From an uncultured Bacteroidales bacterium (GTDB lineage Bacteria; Bacteroidota; Bacteroidia; Bacteroidales; UBA932), in assembly GCA_900319975.1 (NCBI GenBank), contig ONQP01000020.1, positions 1 through 45,487 of the forward strand: DNA of 45,487 nucleotides, written 5' to 3'. The notes beneath the pieces are model-generated. The model searched no databases and was not told where the DNA came from. It saw only the letters and a program-made list of their open reading frames with translations. The position numbers were made by a program, and so were the translations under genes. How positions within the stretch are numbered: the first letter of the stretch is position 1; each line of letters starts with the position of its first letter. This document shows positions 1 through 7,696 of this stretch, in pieces.

Positions 1-160
1 TTAGTAAACCTATAGGACCTTCTGCTTGATAGCGAGCGAACCATACTCTTACATCGTTAGGTTCAATCCCCATTTGACGTGCTACTGTTTTGGGCGCTAT
101 GCCAGATAAACATTTTTCTACAGCTAACAGCCGTTCTTCATAAGTGTGTTTCTTATACAT
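1..160 (-). CDS. IS3-family transposase OrfA-like HTH protein, N-terminal part
   Basis: From the ATG at 160 (complement) the frame reads MYKKHTYEERLLAVEKCL and continues to the window edge, 53 residues. It has the look of the N-terminal helix-turn-helix of IS3/IS150 OrfA proteins: a short basic start, an EERLxAV helix, a 'G..PKTVARQMGI' recognition region and 'VRVWFARYQAEG' after it. OrfA usually works with OrfB, which carries the DDE catalytic domain and would lie to the left. Codon use is AT-rich compared with the host genes, which fits recent arrival. Too short to exclude a stand-alone HTH protein. Confidence 0.7.
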   Translation of the reverse strand, partial: MYKKHTYEERLLAVEKCLSGIAPKTVARQMGIEPNDVRVWFARYQAEGPIGLL

Positions 161-168
161 AAAATAAA

Positions 169-202
169 CCCCAAAAGTTTTTTGTCTAACTTTCGGGGTT
201 CA
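169..202. repeat. Terminal inverted repeat / hairpin of the insertion sequence
   Basis: CCCCAAAAGTT (from 171) and AACTTTCGGGG (to 199) are inverted with one mismatch and could fold into a hairpin just upstream of the transposase start. The outer part probably also serves as the transposase-recognised end of the element, with the boundary near 202. Confidence 0.55.
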
Positions 203-327
203 TTTCAACCGGCAGCCTTTTTCTTTTGGAGGGGTCCCCAATGTATGCGAAGCATGCAGTGGGGGAAGCGTAGAGCAAGGCGAGTTTCCATTGAGCGATG
301 GAGTCGCGAGTCGTAACGAGCCTTAGC

Positions 328-1824
328 TCAAGCTTGATGTTGTTCTCGCAAGAGGTCGTTGACCGTCTTCACGGGGTTGAAGGTGCTTACCGGCACTTCA
401 ACGAAGATCGTGTTCCAACGGCTCATTGCGCCGTTCCACAGACCCGGTAACTCGAGCGCCAGCAGCTCCTTGCCATCTTTGGACTTATTGGAGATGAATC
501 CTGTCTGCGGGTCAACGTACTTAGGCAGGTCAAACGGTTTGCCTTCGTAGTCGCGGATAGCGCATACGAGGTCCACCGGGTTGAAGTGCGTGGCGGCCTT
601 CAGCGCGGCCACGGCCTTCGGGTCGTCCGGATTGATCTGGGCGCCCTCCAGGATCTGCAGGGAGGTGGAACCGTCCTTGTCGCGGATGATGAAGGGGCCG
701 CCGCCTGGCTCGCCCTCGTTCTTGACCATGCCGCACACGCGGATGGGGCGGTCGAGCTTGGCGCGCAGCAGTTCGGCGCGGTCGCGGCTGTCCTTGGGCT
801 CGGGGATCTCGATGCAGAGCTCGTCGCGCAGGAAGGTCTCGATCTCGTTGCAGAGTTCCTGACATTCGGGCGTGGCGAAAGGATCGTCGAGATTCATTTT
901 ATATGCGGGGATGTAGGAGAAATCGTTCATGCTCCGGCGCATCTCCGTGAGCTGGTCCAGCGCGAAGATGTAGCCGCGGATGCGGTCGCGCAGCTCCAGC
1001 GCGCGGCCCATCAGGATCTTCTTCCAGCGGTAGGTGAGCGGCTGCATCCGCTCCACGCACACGTTGTCGATGTTCTTGATGGACACGAGTTCCGCGTCCA
1101 GTTCATTCAGGTTGTAGATCAGCGCGCCGTGGCCGGCCGGGCGGGTGAGGATCTCGCCGTCGTCCTTGCGGAAAGGATTGCCGTCCGCGTCCACGGCGAC
1201 CGTGTCGGTGTCCTTGGACTGGTAGGTGAACTTGATGTTGTATTTCACGCCGTAGCGCTGCTCGTAGGTCGCCTGGATCTCCTTCACGGCGGCCTCAAAG
1301 AGCGCGCGGTGCTCCGGGGAGATGGTCACGACCAGGTCCACGGAACCGTCGGCGTTGCGCATATAGGCCTGGCCTTCGACGAAATGCTCCGCGAGCGCGG
1401 TGCGCGTCTCGTCCGGATAGCGGTGGAACTTCAGCACGCCCTTGGGCTTGCTGCCGTAGCCGAGTCCCTCGTCGGCCAGCAGCCTGCGGGCGGTCTTGAC
1501 CGGGTCGAAGGGAGCCGTGCCGAATACTTCGGGCGTGTAGAACGGGAAATAGTTGAGGTGGGCGGCCAGCTGCTCCGTGGCGGCGTTGGGCGTCTCCAGG
1601 CCCGCGAAGATGTCCTTGAACATACGGGAAGCGGCGCCGGAGGCCGGCACGAACTTGCAGCGGCCGTGGACTTCCGCCTTGTCCGCATAGCGGATGGCGG
1701 CGTCCTGCTGCGCTTCGGTCAAGACCTCGATGCCGCGCGCCGGCGTGGCCGGGGCAATGATATCCAGCCAGGGAAAACCCTTGCGGAAGCGCTCGAGCTG
1801 AGCTTTCATGGTTATCTTGTCCAT
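328..1824 (-). CDS. DUF4301 family protein
   Basis: A 498-residue protein recognised as DUF4301, a family found mainly in Bacteroidota; its function is not established. The N-terminal third contains KFVPASGAASRMFKD (about residues 57-71), a Gly/Ala-rich turn followed by Arg that recalls the nucleotide-binding loop of GT-A sugar nucleotidyltransferases. That is an inference from the motif, not a demonstrated activity. No signal peptide or membrane segment, so cytoplasmic. It is the last gene of a minus-strand run recF-DUF721-pdxB-DUF4301, starting 21 bases after the pdxB stop. No clear terminator follows; the IS end lies 125 bases beyond its stop. Confidence 0.85.
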   Translation of the reverse strand: MDKITMKAQLERFRKGFPWLDIIAPATPARGIEVLTEAQQDAAIRYADKAEVHGRCKFVPASGAASRMFKDIFAGLETPNAATEQLAAHLNYFPFYTPEVFGTAPFDPVKTARRLLADEGLGYGSKPKGVLKFHRYPDETRTALAEHFVEGQAYMRNADGSVDLVVTISPEHRALFEAAVKEIQATYEQRYGVKYNIKFTYQSKDTDTVAVDADGNPFRKDDGEILTRPAGHGALIYNLNELDAELVSIKNIDNVCVERMQPLTYRWKKILMGRALELRDRIRGYIFALDQLTEMRRSMNDFSYIPAYKMNLDDPFATPECQELCNEIETFLRDELCIEIPEPKDSRDRAELLRAKLDRPIRVCGMVKNEGEPGGGPFIIRDKDGSTSLQILEGAQINPDDPKAVAALKAATHFNPVDLVCAIRDYEGKPFDLPKYVDPQTGFISNKSKDGKELLALELPGLWNGAMSRWNTIFVEVPVSTFNPVKTVNDLLREQHQA

Positions 1825-1845
1825 ATCGTGTCAGTTTGTGGTTGA

Positions 1846-2880
1846 TCAGAAATAGAATTCCCGACGGTAGCTGTAGTTGATGCGCAACTCCTTGAAGCGG
1901 TCCGGGTTCATCCGGAACATGAAGTCGTCCGTGAAGATCGGGTAGTTGTACTGGATGACCGAGGCGATCTCGCCCTGCGTCTTTTCGTGGGCGTCGATGT
2001 GCACGGCCTGGTATTCGACGATTTCCGTGGTCGGGAAGAAATCGTAGAGCGAGCTCAGCGAGAAGAAGCGCGCGACGGCGCGGATGGCCATCGAGGTGCC
2101 GATCTGCTTGCCCTGCAGCGTGTAGCCGGCAATGTGCGGCGTGGCGATGTCCACCAGGTCGAGCAGCTGCCGGTTGATGTCGGGCTCGTGGCACCAGGTG
2201 TCGAGGGCCACCGGCCCGAGGCGGGGAATGGCGTCGATCAGGTCCTGCTCTACGACGAGTTCGCCCTGTGCGGTGTTGATGAAGAAGGCGCCGGGCTTCA
2301 TCTTGGCGAAGAAACTGGCGTCCGCCATGCCGCGGGTGGTGTCGTTGACGGGGATGTGCATCGTGACGATGTCGGCTCCGGAGAGGACGGTGTCGAGGTC
2401 GTGGAATTCGGCCGGGCCCTCCTTCTCGGCCCGCAGGGGGTCGTAGCGGAGCGTCTTGAAGCCCAGGGCCAGGGCCATCTCCTCGACGCGCTGGCCGGCG
2501 GCGCCGAGGCCGATGATGCCGATCTTCTTGCCCATCAGGGGAATGCTCTTGCGGGAAGCCGTCCCGAAGAGGGCGGAGAAAACGTAGTTGGTCACGCCGC
2601 CGGCGTTGCAGCCGGAGGCGTTCTGCACGAAGATGCCGTGCTCCTTGCACCAGGCCTGGTCGATGTTGTCCATGCTCGCGGTGGCCGTAGCGATGAGTTT
2701 GACGGAGGTCCCCTCCAGCATCGCCGCGTCGCAGCGCGTGCGGGTGCGGATGACGAGCGCGTCGGCGTCCACGATGTCGGCGTGGACGATGTCGGGGCCT
2801 TCTTTATAGATCACTTCGGCGCCCAGCGGCTCGAAGACGCCCTCGATGAAGGGGATGGCCTTGTCGATGACGAATTTCAT
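1846..2880 (-). CDS. pdxB: Erythronate-4-phosphate dehydrogenase
   Basis: A 344-residue D-isomer-specific 2-hydroxyacid dehydrogenase whose start MKFVIDKAIPFIEGVFEPLG is typical of PdxB. It oxidises 4-phosphoerythronate with NAD in the DXP-dependent route to pyridoxal phosphate. Visible features: 'ATATASMDNID' and 'NASGCNAGGVTNYV' (the catalytic-domain hinge of PdxB), the Rossmann motif IGIIGLGAAGQRVEEMA, and 'DTWCHEPDIN' near the active-site region. The C-terminal 90 or so residues correspond to the PdxB dimerisation tail. The ATG at 2878-2880 overlaps the stop of the DUF721 gene (ATGA), so translation is probably coupled. The frame stays open upstream into that gene, but the overlap and the PdxB-like N-terminus fix this start. 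Confidence 0.93.
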   Translation of the reverse strand: MKFVIDKAIPFIEGVFEPLGAEVIYKEGPDIVHADIVDADALVIRTRTRCDAAMLEGTSVKLIATATASMDNIDQAWCKEHGIFVQNASGCNAGGVTNYVFSALFGTASRKSIPLMGKKIGIIGLGAAGQRVEEMALALGFKTLRYDPLRAEKEGPAEFHDLDTVLSGADIVTMHIPVNDTTRGMADASFFAKMKPGAFFINTAQGELVVEQDLIDAIPRLGPVALDTWCHEPDINRQLLDLVDIATPHIAGYTLQGKQIGTSMAIRAVARFFSLSSLYDFFPTTEIVEYQAVHIDAHEKTQGEIASVIQYNYPIFTDDFMFRMNPDRFKELRINYSYRREFYF

Positions 2881-3203
2881 TTCAGAATCAATTCTTTGAC
2901 GATGCCCACGCGGGCGTCGTCCCGGGTAAACAGTTCGTCCTGCGCAAGCAGGGCGTTGATTTTCTCGATCAGGACGTCGCGCTGGAACGACAGCTGGCTG
3001 CGCACCACGGAAGAGTCCACCGTGATGTAGAGCTTGCCGTCGCGGAAGAAGCGGCGTACCGTGTAGCGGCCGGCGCCCGAAGCGGCGTCCCAGGCGGCGA
3101 AGATCCGCTGGGTGTTGAGGCCGGCGGAGAGCTTGGCGACCTTGAGGTATTCCTGGATGGCCTCGGAGAGGGAAACGGCGGTTTTGCGGGCGACACGACT
3201 CAT
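2877..3203 (-). CDS. DUF721 (DciA-like) protein
   Basis: A 108-residue DUF721 protein beginning MSRVARKTAVSLSEAIQEYL. DUF721 includes DciA, which helps load the replicative helicase DnaB in bacteria that lack DnaC/DnaI. The family features seen are an N-terminal helix, the stretch 'FAAWDAASGAGRYTVRRFFRDGKLYITVDSSVVRSQL' (split here only by reading: residues about 36-72), and a basic C-terminal half. It sits directly downstream of recF with a 4-base ATGA overlap (3200-3203), and its own stop overlaps pdxB. The recF neighbourhood supports a replication role, although DciA function in this organism is inferred. Confidence 0.82.
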   Translation of the reverse strand: MSRVARKTAVSLSEAIQEYLKVAKLSAGLNTQRIFAAWDAASGAGRYTVRRFFRDGKLYITVDSSVVRSQLSFQRDVLIEKINALLAQDELFTRDDARVGIVKELILK

Positions 3204-4300
3204 TGCCTGGGAGTGAAGACGCCTCCTGCCGTCTCGAAATAGCTGCGGTCCGCCGTGAGCTTGTCCACGATGGATTCCGTGCGGACCTTGTTGGAGTCGG
3301 ACAGGAAGATCTGGCCGAATTCCTTGTCCGCAACCACGCGGAGCAGGTTGCCCACGCGGTTCATGTCGAGCTTGTCGAAGAGGTCGTCCAGCAGCATGAT
3401 GGGCGGGAAGCCGCAGGCGGCTTTCATCACCTCGTACTGGGCGAACTTGAGGGCGACCAGGAAGGATTTCTGCTGGCCCTGCGAGCCGCAGCGGCGGATC
3501 GGGTGCCCGTCCATCGTGAAGAGGAAATCGTCGCGCTGGACGCCTGCCGTCGTGAATTTGAAGACCTGGTCGCGGTCGCGCTTCTCGCGCAGAATCTCCG
3601 CCAGGCTGCCTTTCTGCAGGTCGGAGCGGTATTCGATCCCGACCTGCTCGCGGCCGCCGGAGATCTCCGCGTAGTACTGCTGCACCACGGGCACGAGCCG
3701 CTCGCAGAAGGCGTTGCGCCGCTCGAAGATGGGCTGCGCCAGCACGGAAAGCCGCTCGTCGAAGGTGGACAGCAGGTCTTCGTCCCACACGCCCGCCTTG
3801 AGCAGCTTGTTGCGCTGCAGCAGCAGGCGGTTGTATTGCTGGACGTCGGAGAGGTAGGGCTGCTCCATCTGCGAGAGCACGGCGTTGACGAACTTGCGGC
3901 GCTCGTCGCCCGACTCGCTCACCATCGCGATGTCGGCGGGGGAGACCATCACGATCGGCAGTACGCCGATGTGCTCCGAGATGCGCCCGTAGGGCTTGTC
4001 GTCGCGCCGGACGCTCTTCTGCCCGCCGTCCTGCACGCGGATGCTGAAGCGCGACGTGCTGCCGCCCGGCATCGCGTAGGTGCCGGAAAGGGCGAAGGCG
4101 GACGTGCCGTGGCGGAAATTGAAGCGGTCGGAGGTGGAGAAGGCGCTTTTGGTCATGGACAGATACCAGATGGCGTCAAGCAGGTTGGTCTTGCCTTCGC
4201 CGTTGCCGCCGCTGATGCAGTTGATATTGGGGGAGAAGGTGAGTTCCTGCAACTGGATGTTGCGAAAGTCCTGTATGACGATCTTCTGTAATGTGGCCAT
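3200..4300 (-). CDS. recF: DNA replication and repair protein RecF
   Basis: 366 residues, normal RecF length. An SMC-like ABC ATPase that binds gapped DNA and, with RecO and RecR, loads RecA. Seen: MATLQKIVIQDFRNIQ at the start, Walker A GGNGEGKTNLLDAIWYLS (about 33-50), the signature region 'GSQGQQKSFLVALKFAQYE' and Walker B 'PPIMLLDDLFDKLD' followed by the D-loop. First gene of the recF-DUF721-pdxB-DUF4301 run. The -7 box TAACTTTG lies 7 bases upstream of the ATG, so the mRNA may be leaderless or nearly so. It is divergent from the TPR gene, whose promoter shares the same 70-base gap. Confidence 0.96.
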   Translation of the reverse strand: MATLQKIVIQDFRNIQLQELTFSPNINCISGGNGEGKTNLLDAIWYLSMTKSAFSTSDRFNFRHGTSAFALSGTYAMPGGSTSRFSIRVQDGGQKSVRRDDKPYGRISEHIGVLPIVMVSPADIAMVSESGDERRKFVNAVLSQMEQPYLSDVQQYNRLLLQRNKLLKAGVWDEDLLSTFDERLSVLAQPIFERRNAFCERLVPVVQQYYAEISGGREQVGIEYRSDLQKGSLAEILREKRDRDQVFKFTTAGVQRDDFLFTMDGHPIRRCGSQGQQKSFLVALKFAQYEVMKAACGFPPIMLLDDLFDKLDMNRVGNLLRVVADKEFGQIFLSDSNKVRTESIVDKLTADRSYFETAGGVFTPRQ

Positions 4301-4307
4301 TGTATTG

Positions 4308-4315
4308 CAAAGTTA
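4308..4315 (-). promoter_or_regulatory. -7 promoter box for recF
   Basis: On the minus strand the bases read TAACTTTG, matching the Bacteroidota -7 consensus TAnnTTTG. Only 7 bases separate the box from the recF ATG, so initiation would be at or next to the start codon. No clear TTTG lies 19 bases upstream. Confidence 0.55.
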
Positions 4316-4327
4316 AAGGATTTTTTC

Positions 4328-4335
4328 TAATTTTG
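4328..4335 (+). promoter_or_regulatory. -7 promoter box for the TPR-yebC genes
   Basis: TAATTTTG matches TAnnTTTG, with TTGC 19 bases upstream (4305-4308) as a weak -33 element. The start codon of the TPR gene is 38 bases downstream. The promoter overlaps that of recF in the opposite direction. Confidence 0.55.
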
Positions 4336-4373
4336 CGGGCTATTTTAAAGCGAATATCAAAATAATATCCAAT

Positions 4374-5051
4374 ATGGCTCAGAAAAATCAGAACGACAAA
4401 GAAGCCCTGCGGCAGGAGAATCTCGAGCAGACCGTCTCCGCCACCGAGCAGTTCTACAACGAAAACAAGAAAGTGATCTGGGGCACCGTGATCGCGGTCC
4501 TCGTGATCGGCCTCGGCATCCTGGCCTACAGCAAGTTCATCTACCAGCCCAAGTGCGTGGAGGCGATGCAGCAGGCTTATCCGGCCGAGACGAGCTTCCA
4601 GGAGGGCGAGTATGAGCTCGCGCTCAACGGCGACGGCAACGTCCTCGGTTTCGCCGACATCATCTCCGAGTACGGCTCCAAGGCCGGCAAGGCCGTCTAC
4701 CTCTACGCCGGTATCTGCGAGCTGCAGCTCGGCAACAATGAGGAGGCCCTTTCTTACCTGAAGAAATACAAAGGCAAGGAGCCGATCCTGGCTGCCCGCG
4801 CCAAGGCCTGCGAAGGCGACGCCTATGTCGCCCTCGGCGACTACACCGCCGCCGTCCGCAGCTACAAGGCTGCCGCCGCCACCGCCGACAACATCTTCGC
4901 TCCGGCCTACCTCCTCAAGGAAGGTTCCGCTTACGAGGCTCTTGGCCAGAAGGCCGAGGCCCTGGCCTGCTACAAGTCCATCGAGAACGACTACCCGTCC
5001 TCCCTCGAGGCCTACGACATCGCAAAACACATCGCCAGAGTCGCCGAGTAA
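4374..5051 (+). CDS. Membrane-anchored tetratricopeptide-repeat protein
   Basis: 225 residues. A charged N-terminus (about 1-35) is followed by one hydrophobic segment, VIWGTVIAVLVIGLGILAYS (about 34-53). After it come helical repeats of TPR type, for example 'AVYLYAGICELQLGNNEEALSYLKKYKG' (about 108-135) and two later units with A-Y-x-A-L-G patterns. The single N-terminal anchor and exported repeat domain resemble YfgM-type proteins, which act as scaffolds or chaperone partners at the membrane; that role is only an analogy. The gene is 3 bases upstream of yebC on the same strand, so the two are probably co-transcribed. Confidence 0.75.
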   Translation: MAQKNQNDKEALRQENLEQTVSATEQFYNENKKVIWGTVIAVLVIGLGILAYSKFIYQPKCVEAMQQAYPAETSFQEGEYELALNGDGNVLGFADIISEYGSKAGKAVYLYAGICELQLGNNEEALSYLKKYKGKEPILAARAKACEGDAYVALGDYTAAVRSYKAAAATADNIFAPAYLLKEGSAYEALGQKAEALACYKSIENDYPSSLEAYDIAKHIARVAE

Positions 5052-5054
5052 GTC

Positions 5055-5807
5055 ATGGGAAGAGCATTTGAATTCCGCAAGGAGCGCAAACTGAAGCGCT
5101 GGGGCCACATGGCCCGTACGTTCACCAAACTGGGCAAGGAGATCACCATCGCCGTCAAGCAGGGTGGTCCCGATGTGACCGGCAACCCGCGTCTGCGTGC
5201 CCTTATGGCTGAGGCCCGTTCCGAGCAGATGCCTAAGGAGAACATCGAGCGCGCCATCAAGAAGGCCACCGAGAGCAAGCAGGGCGATTTCAAGGAGATC
5301 ATCTACGAGGGCTTCGGTCCCTACGGCATCGCCGTCCTCGTGGAGGCCGCCACGGACAACAACACCCGCACCGTGGCCAACGTCCGCAGCTACTTCAACA
5401 AGTGCGGCGGCTCGCTGGGCACCACCGGTTCCGTGAGCTTCATGTTCGACCGCAAGTGCACCTTCCGCGTCAAGGAGAAGGAAGGCGTCGACCTGGAGGA
5501 GCTCGAGCTCGAGCTCATCGACTTCGGCGTGGAGGAGCTCTTCCGCCAGGAGGAGGAAGACAAGGACGGCAACGTGACCCCCGTGGTCGTGATGTACGGC
5601 GACTACAGCTCCTACGGCCAGATCCAGAAATACATCGAAGAGAACGGCTACGAACTCATCTCCGGTGGCTTCGAGCAGATCCCCAACGTGGACCTGAAAG
5701 ATGTCACCGACGAGCAGCGCGCCACCCTTGACAAGCTCATCGGCATGCTCGAGGATGATGAGGACGTGACCAATGTCTATACTACGATGAAGCCCGCCGA
5801 GGAGTAA
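5055..5807 (+). CDS. YebC/PmpR (TACO1) family protein
   Basis: 250 residues with the typical start MGRAFEFRKERKLKRWGHMA and the conserved block 'FTKLGKEITIAVKQGGPDVTGNPRLRALMAEA' (about 22-53). The family binds DNA or the ribosome. PmpR acts as a transcriptional regulator, while recent work on YebC/TACO1 supports a role in relieving ribosome stalling at proline tracts. The middle region is acidic ('EEDKDGNVTP'), as in other members. It follows the TPR gene by 3 bases and is closed by a strong hairpin terminator at 5837-5867. Family certain; which activity dominates cannot be told from sequence. Confidence 0.93.
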   Translation: MGRAFEFRKERKLKRWGHMARTFTKLGKEITIAVKQGGPDVTGNPRLRALMAEARSEQMPKENIERAIKKATESKQGDFKEIIYEGFGPYGIAVLVEAATDNNTRTVANVRSYFNKCGGSLGTTGSVSFMFDRKCTFRVKEKEGVDLEELELELIDFGVEELFRQEEEDKDGNVTPVVVMYGDYSSYGQIQKYIEENGYELISGGFEQIPNVDLKDVTDEQRATLDKLIGMLEDDEDVTNVYTTMKPAEE

Positions 5808-5836
5808 TTCGTCGAAGAAAAAGGCTCATTCGTCGA

Positions 5837-5867
5837 AAAACCGGACCTTCCAAGGCCCGGTTTTTTT
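5837..5867 (+). terminator. Intrinsic terminator after yebC
   Basis: AAACCGGACCTTCC pairs with AAGGCCCGGTTT (one internal mismatch), followed by a run of seven T. It begins about 30 bases after the yebC stop. The T run abuts a -7 box for the next gene. Confidence 0.85.
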
Positions 5868-5874
5868 ATGTTTG
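5867..5874 (+). promoter_or_regulatory. Candidate -7 box for the DUF4412 gene
   Basis: TATGTTTG fits TAnnTTTG and starts inside the T run of the preceding terminator, 35 bases before the chosen ATG. There is no clear -33 TTTG, because the terminator stem occupies that position. Confidence 0.4.
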
Positions 5875-5909
5875 CATCAGCAACCACGCAACATCATAAC
5901 CTTAAAACG

Positions 5910-6479
5910 ATGCATAAAAAATTTCTTTCGATGATCCTTCTGCTTGCGACAGCGGCAGGAGTGGCGATGGCTCAGGACGGACAGCGCTACGGCGTCAAGT
6001 CCGGCATCCTGACCCAGAAGTCCGAGATGGGTGAAACCACCATCTATTTCGACAACTACGGTGCCCTCGAGGCCCAGAAGATGAAGATGAACATCATGGG
6101 CAACGAGATGGACATGACCATTCTCCGCAAGGATGGCAAGACCTACATGATCAACGCTTCCGAGAAGCAGGTCCAGGAAATGCCTGACGGTGGTATGGGT
6201 GGCAACAGCATCAACTTCCTGAACCTGACCGACGCGGTCAAGTCCGCCAACAAGATCAAGGAAGTCGGCAAGGAGACGATCCTTGGCAAGGAATGCACCA
6301 AGTACACGATGGAAGCTTCCCAGATGGGCATGACGATGACCCAGACCGTGTGGGTTTGGGAAGGAATCGCCTTCAAGACCCTCACCGACGGCGGCCAGTT
6401 CACTTTCGGCAACGAAGCGGTGAAGTTCGAGGAGAATGTCGAGATTCCGGCCTCCGTGTTTGAAATCCCCAAGTTTTAA
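5910..6479 (+). CDS. Secreted DUF4412-type protein
   Basis: 189 residues from the ATG at 5910. This start is preferred over one at 5868 because it gives a clean signal peptide, MHKKFLSMILLLATAAGVAMA, with cleavage expected after AMA. The mature part is rich in Met, Lys and short beta strands, e.g. 'GETTIYFDNYGALEAQKMKMNIMG', and has a C-terminal region 'GKECTKYTMEASQMGMTMTQTVWVWEGIAFKT'. That pattern matches DUF4412, a family of exported Bacteroidota proteins of unknown function with a lipoprotein-carrier-like beta fold. It stands alone between two hairpins. Function not known. Confidence 0.7.
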   Translation: MHKKFLSMILLLATAAGVAMAQDGQRYGVKSGILTQKSEMGETTIYFDNYGALEAQKMKMNIMGNEMDMTILRKDGKTYMINASEKQVQEMPDGGMGGNSINFLNLTDAVKSANKIKEVGKETILGKECTKYTMEASQMGMTMTQTVWVWEGIAFKTLTDGGQFTFGNEAVKFEENVEIPASVFEIPKF

Positions 6480-6533
6480 TTTTAAAGATTAGTTTATAGG
6501 AAAAATTTAGTTTAACCAAACGCTCCGAAAAGT

Positions 6534-6562
6534 AAAGGGCAGCCTGTCACAGGTTGCCCTTT
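6534..6562. terminator. Hairpin between the converging DUF4412 and DUF2807 genes
   Basis: AAAGGGCAGCCTGT and CAGGTTGCCCTTT form a long stem with a 2-4 base loop. It lies between two convergent genes (stops at 6479 and 6609) and could end transcription from both sides. The T tract on the plus strand is weak. Confidence 0.6.
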
Positions 6563-6608
6563 GCCGTGTTAGCATAGAATATAGTTAAAGTAGCTTATGA
6601 AAAGTTGC

Positions 6609-7343
6609 TCATGATTTGGGCTTCTTGATGGAGCCGATACCGCGTACGGTGGTGTTCAGGTCGGCGCATTCCAGTTTCTGGGCGTTGATGTCGCCGGCGC
6701 CGCTGATGCTCAGCGAAGCGCGGCCGGCCTTGCCGCTCAGCGTCGCGTCGCCCGCGCCGTTGATGGCGATCTTGAGTTCGTCGCAGTCGATGCCCTTGAG
6801 GTTCGCGTCCGCGGCACCGTTGACGGTGATCACGGCTTCGTTGGCCTGCAGGCCCGCGATGTTGACGTCACCCGCGCCGTTGAGGGTGGCGCTGAAATTG
6901 AGGGCCGTAATGCCTTCCGGGGCCTTGAAATCCACGGCGCCGTTGAAGGTGAGTTTCTCCAGGACCGGGCTCGAGATCTTGACGGTGAGGTCCTTGAGGT
7001 TGGAGATGCGGTAGAGGTTTGACTTGATCTCCAGCAAGCCGTTTTCGTTGCGGACCGTGATGTGGTCGAGGACGTTGTCCGGTCCGTAGATCGAGACGGA
7101 GCAGTCGCCGGGGGTGTAGATGATCTTGCCGGGAAGGTTGCTCGTCAGGCTGTGGAATTCGCCTGTGGTCTCGTTACGGGTGATGTAGTTGTCGCTGGCC
7201 TTGATGCGCTCGGCGGAGGCACTGCCGTTCCAGGTGACGTCGGCGTTCATCTTTTCCTTGAATTCGTCGGTGACGTGGATGAAGCGGCAGGAGGGGAGGA
7301 AGAGCAGCATCGCCGCTGCCAGGAGGTATGTCATTTTTTTCAT
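6609..7343 (-). CDS. Head-GIN domain (DUF2807) lipoprotein
   Basis: 244 residues. The lipoprotein signal MKKMTYLLAAAMLLFLPSC has its lipidated Cys at residue 19. The mature part is a repetitive beta-solenoid of the DUF2807 'head GIN' type. The turn motif (N/S)GA(A/G)D recurs about every 18-22 residues: FNGAVDF, LNGAGDVNI, VNGAADANL, INGAGDATL, ISGAGDINAQ. Such proteins are surface or periplasmic and have been called putative adhesins without firm evidence. It is the last gene of the ABC-permease-GntR-DUF2807 run, 10 bases after the GntR gene, so it is probably controlled with that transporter. Confidence 0.85.
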   Translation of the reverse strand: MKKMTYLLAAAMLLFLPSCRFIHVTDEFKEKMNADVTWNGSASAERIKASDNYITRNETTGEFHSLTSNLPGKIIYTPGDCSVSIYGPDNVLDHITVRNENGLLEIKSNLYRISNLKDLTVKISSPVLEKLTFNGAVDFKAPEGITALNFSATLNGAGDVNIAGLQANEAVITVNGAADANLKGIDCDELKIAINGAGDATLSGKAGRASLSISGAGDINAQKLECADLNTTVRGIGSIKKPKS

Positions 7344-7353
7344 TTTGTCGGTT

Positions 7354-7692
7354 CTATTTGATGTATTCTTTGAGGTCTATGCCCAGCAGGGTGGCCCGGT
7401 TGACGAAGAGTGGAAGCTCTTCCTCGATGAATTTCCGGCGCTCCGTGTCGCTGATCACGCTCGTGGCGTCGTCGGCGACGAAGAAGCCGATACCGCGCTG
7501 GTTGTATATGACCTTGCGGTCTGTAAGGATCTCGTAGGAACGGGCCACGGTGTTGGGGTTGACCCCGATCTGTGCGCCCCATTCCCGGACCGAGGGAATG
7601 CGACCCCCGGGTTTGAATTCCCCGGAGAGGATCCGTTCGCAGAGATTGTCCGCGATCTGGATGTAGATGGGTTTGTTGCTATCGAATTCCAT
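7354..7692 (-). CDS. GntR-family regulator, YtrA type
   Basis: 112 residues. The N-terminal winged helix-turn-helix (about 8-75) carries the family pattern 'PIYIQIADNLCERILSGEFKPGGRIPSVREWGAQIGVNPNTVARSYEILTDRKVI' (residues 9-63). A short helical tail (about 76-112) is all that follows. That small tail without a ligand domain is characteristic of the YtrA subfamily, whose members usually repress a linked ABC transporter operon. The genes directly upstream encode an ABC permease and ATPase, and the spacing to the permease is 4 bases. Regulation of its own operon is therefore the likely role; the operator was not identified. Confidence 0.88.
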   Translation of the reverse strand: MEFDSNKPIYIQIADNLCERILSGEFKPGGRIPSVREWGAQIGVNPNTVARSYEILTDRKVIYNQRGIGFFVADDATSVISDTERRKFIEEELPLFVNRATLLGIDLKEYIK

Positions 7693-7696
7693 TTTT

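Larger units (their letters stand above)
1..202 (-). mobile_element. End of an IS3/IS150-like insertion sequence (partial)
   Basis: The leftmost 202 bases are AT-rich, unlike the GC-rich neighbourhood. They carry the start of a transposase OrfA gene reading leftward out of the window, preceded by an imperfect inverted repeat (169-202). On the minus strand the element would begin TGAACCCCGAAAGTTAGACA, which resembles termini of IS150-group IS3 elements. The rest of the element lies outside the window. Bases 203-327, between the element and the end of the DUF4301 gene, hold no gene; they include GGGGTCCCCA (about 231-240) and may be remnant repeat sequence. The family call rests on the OrfA N-terminus and the terminus only. 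Confidence 0.7.
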
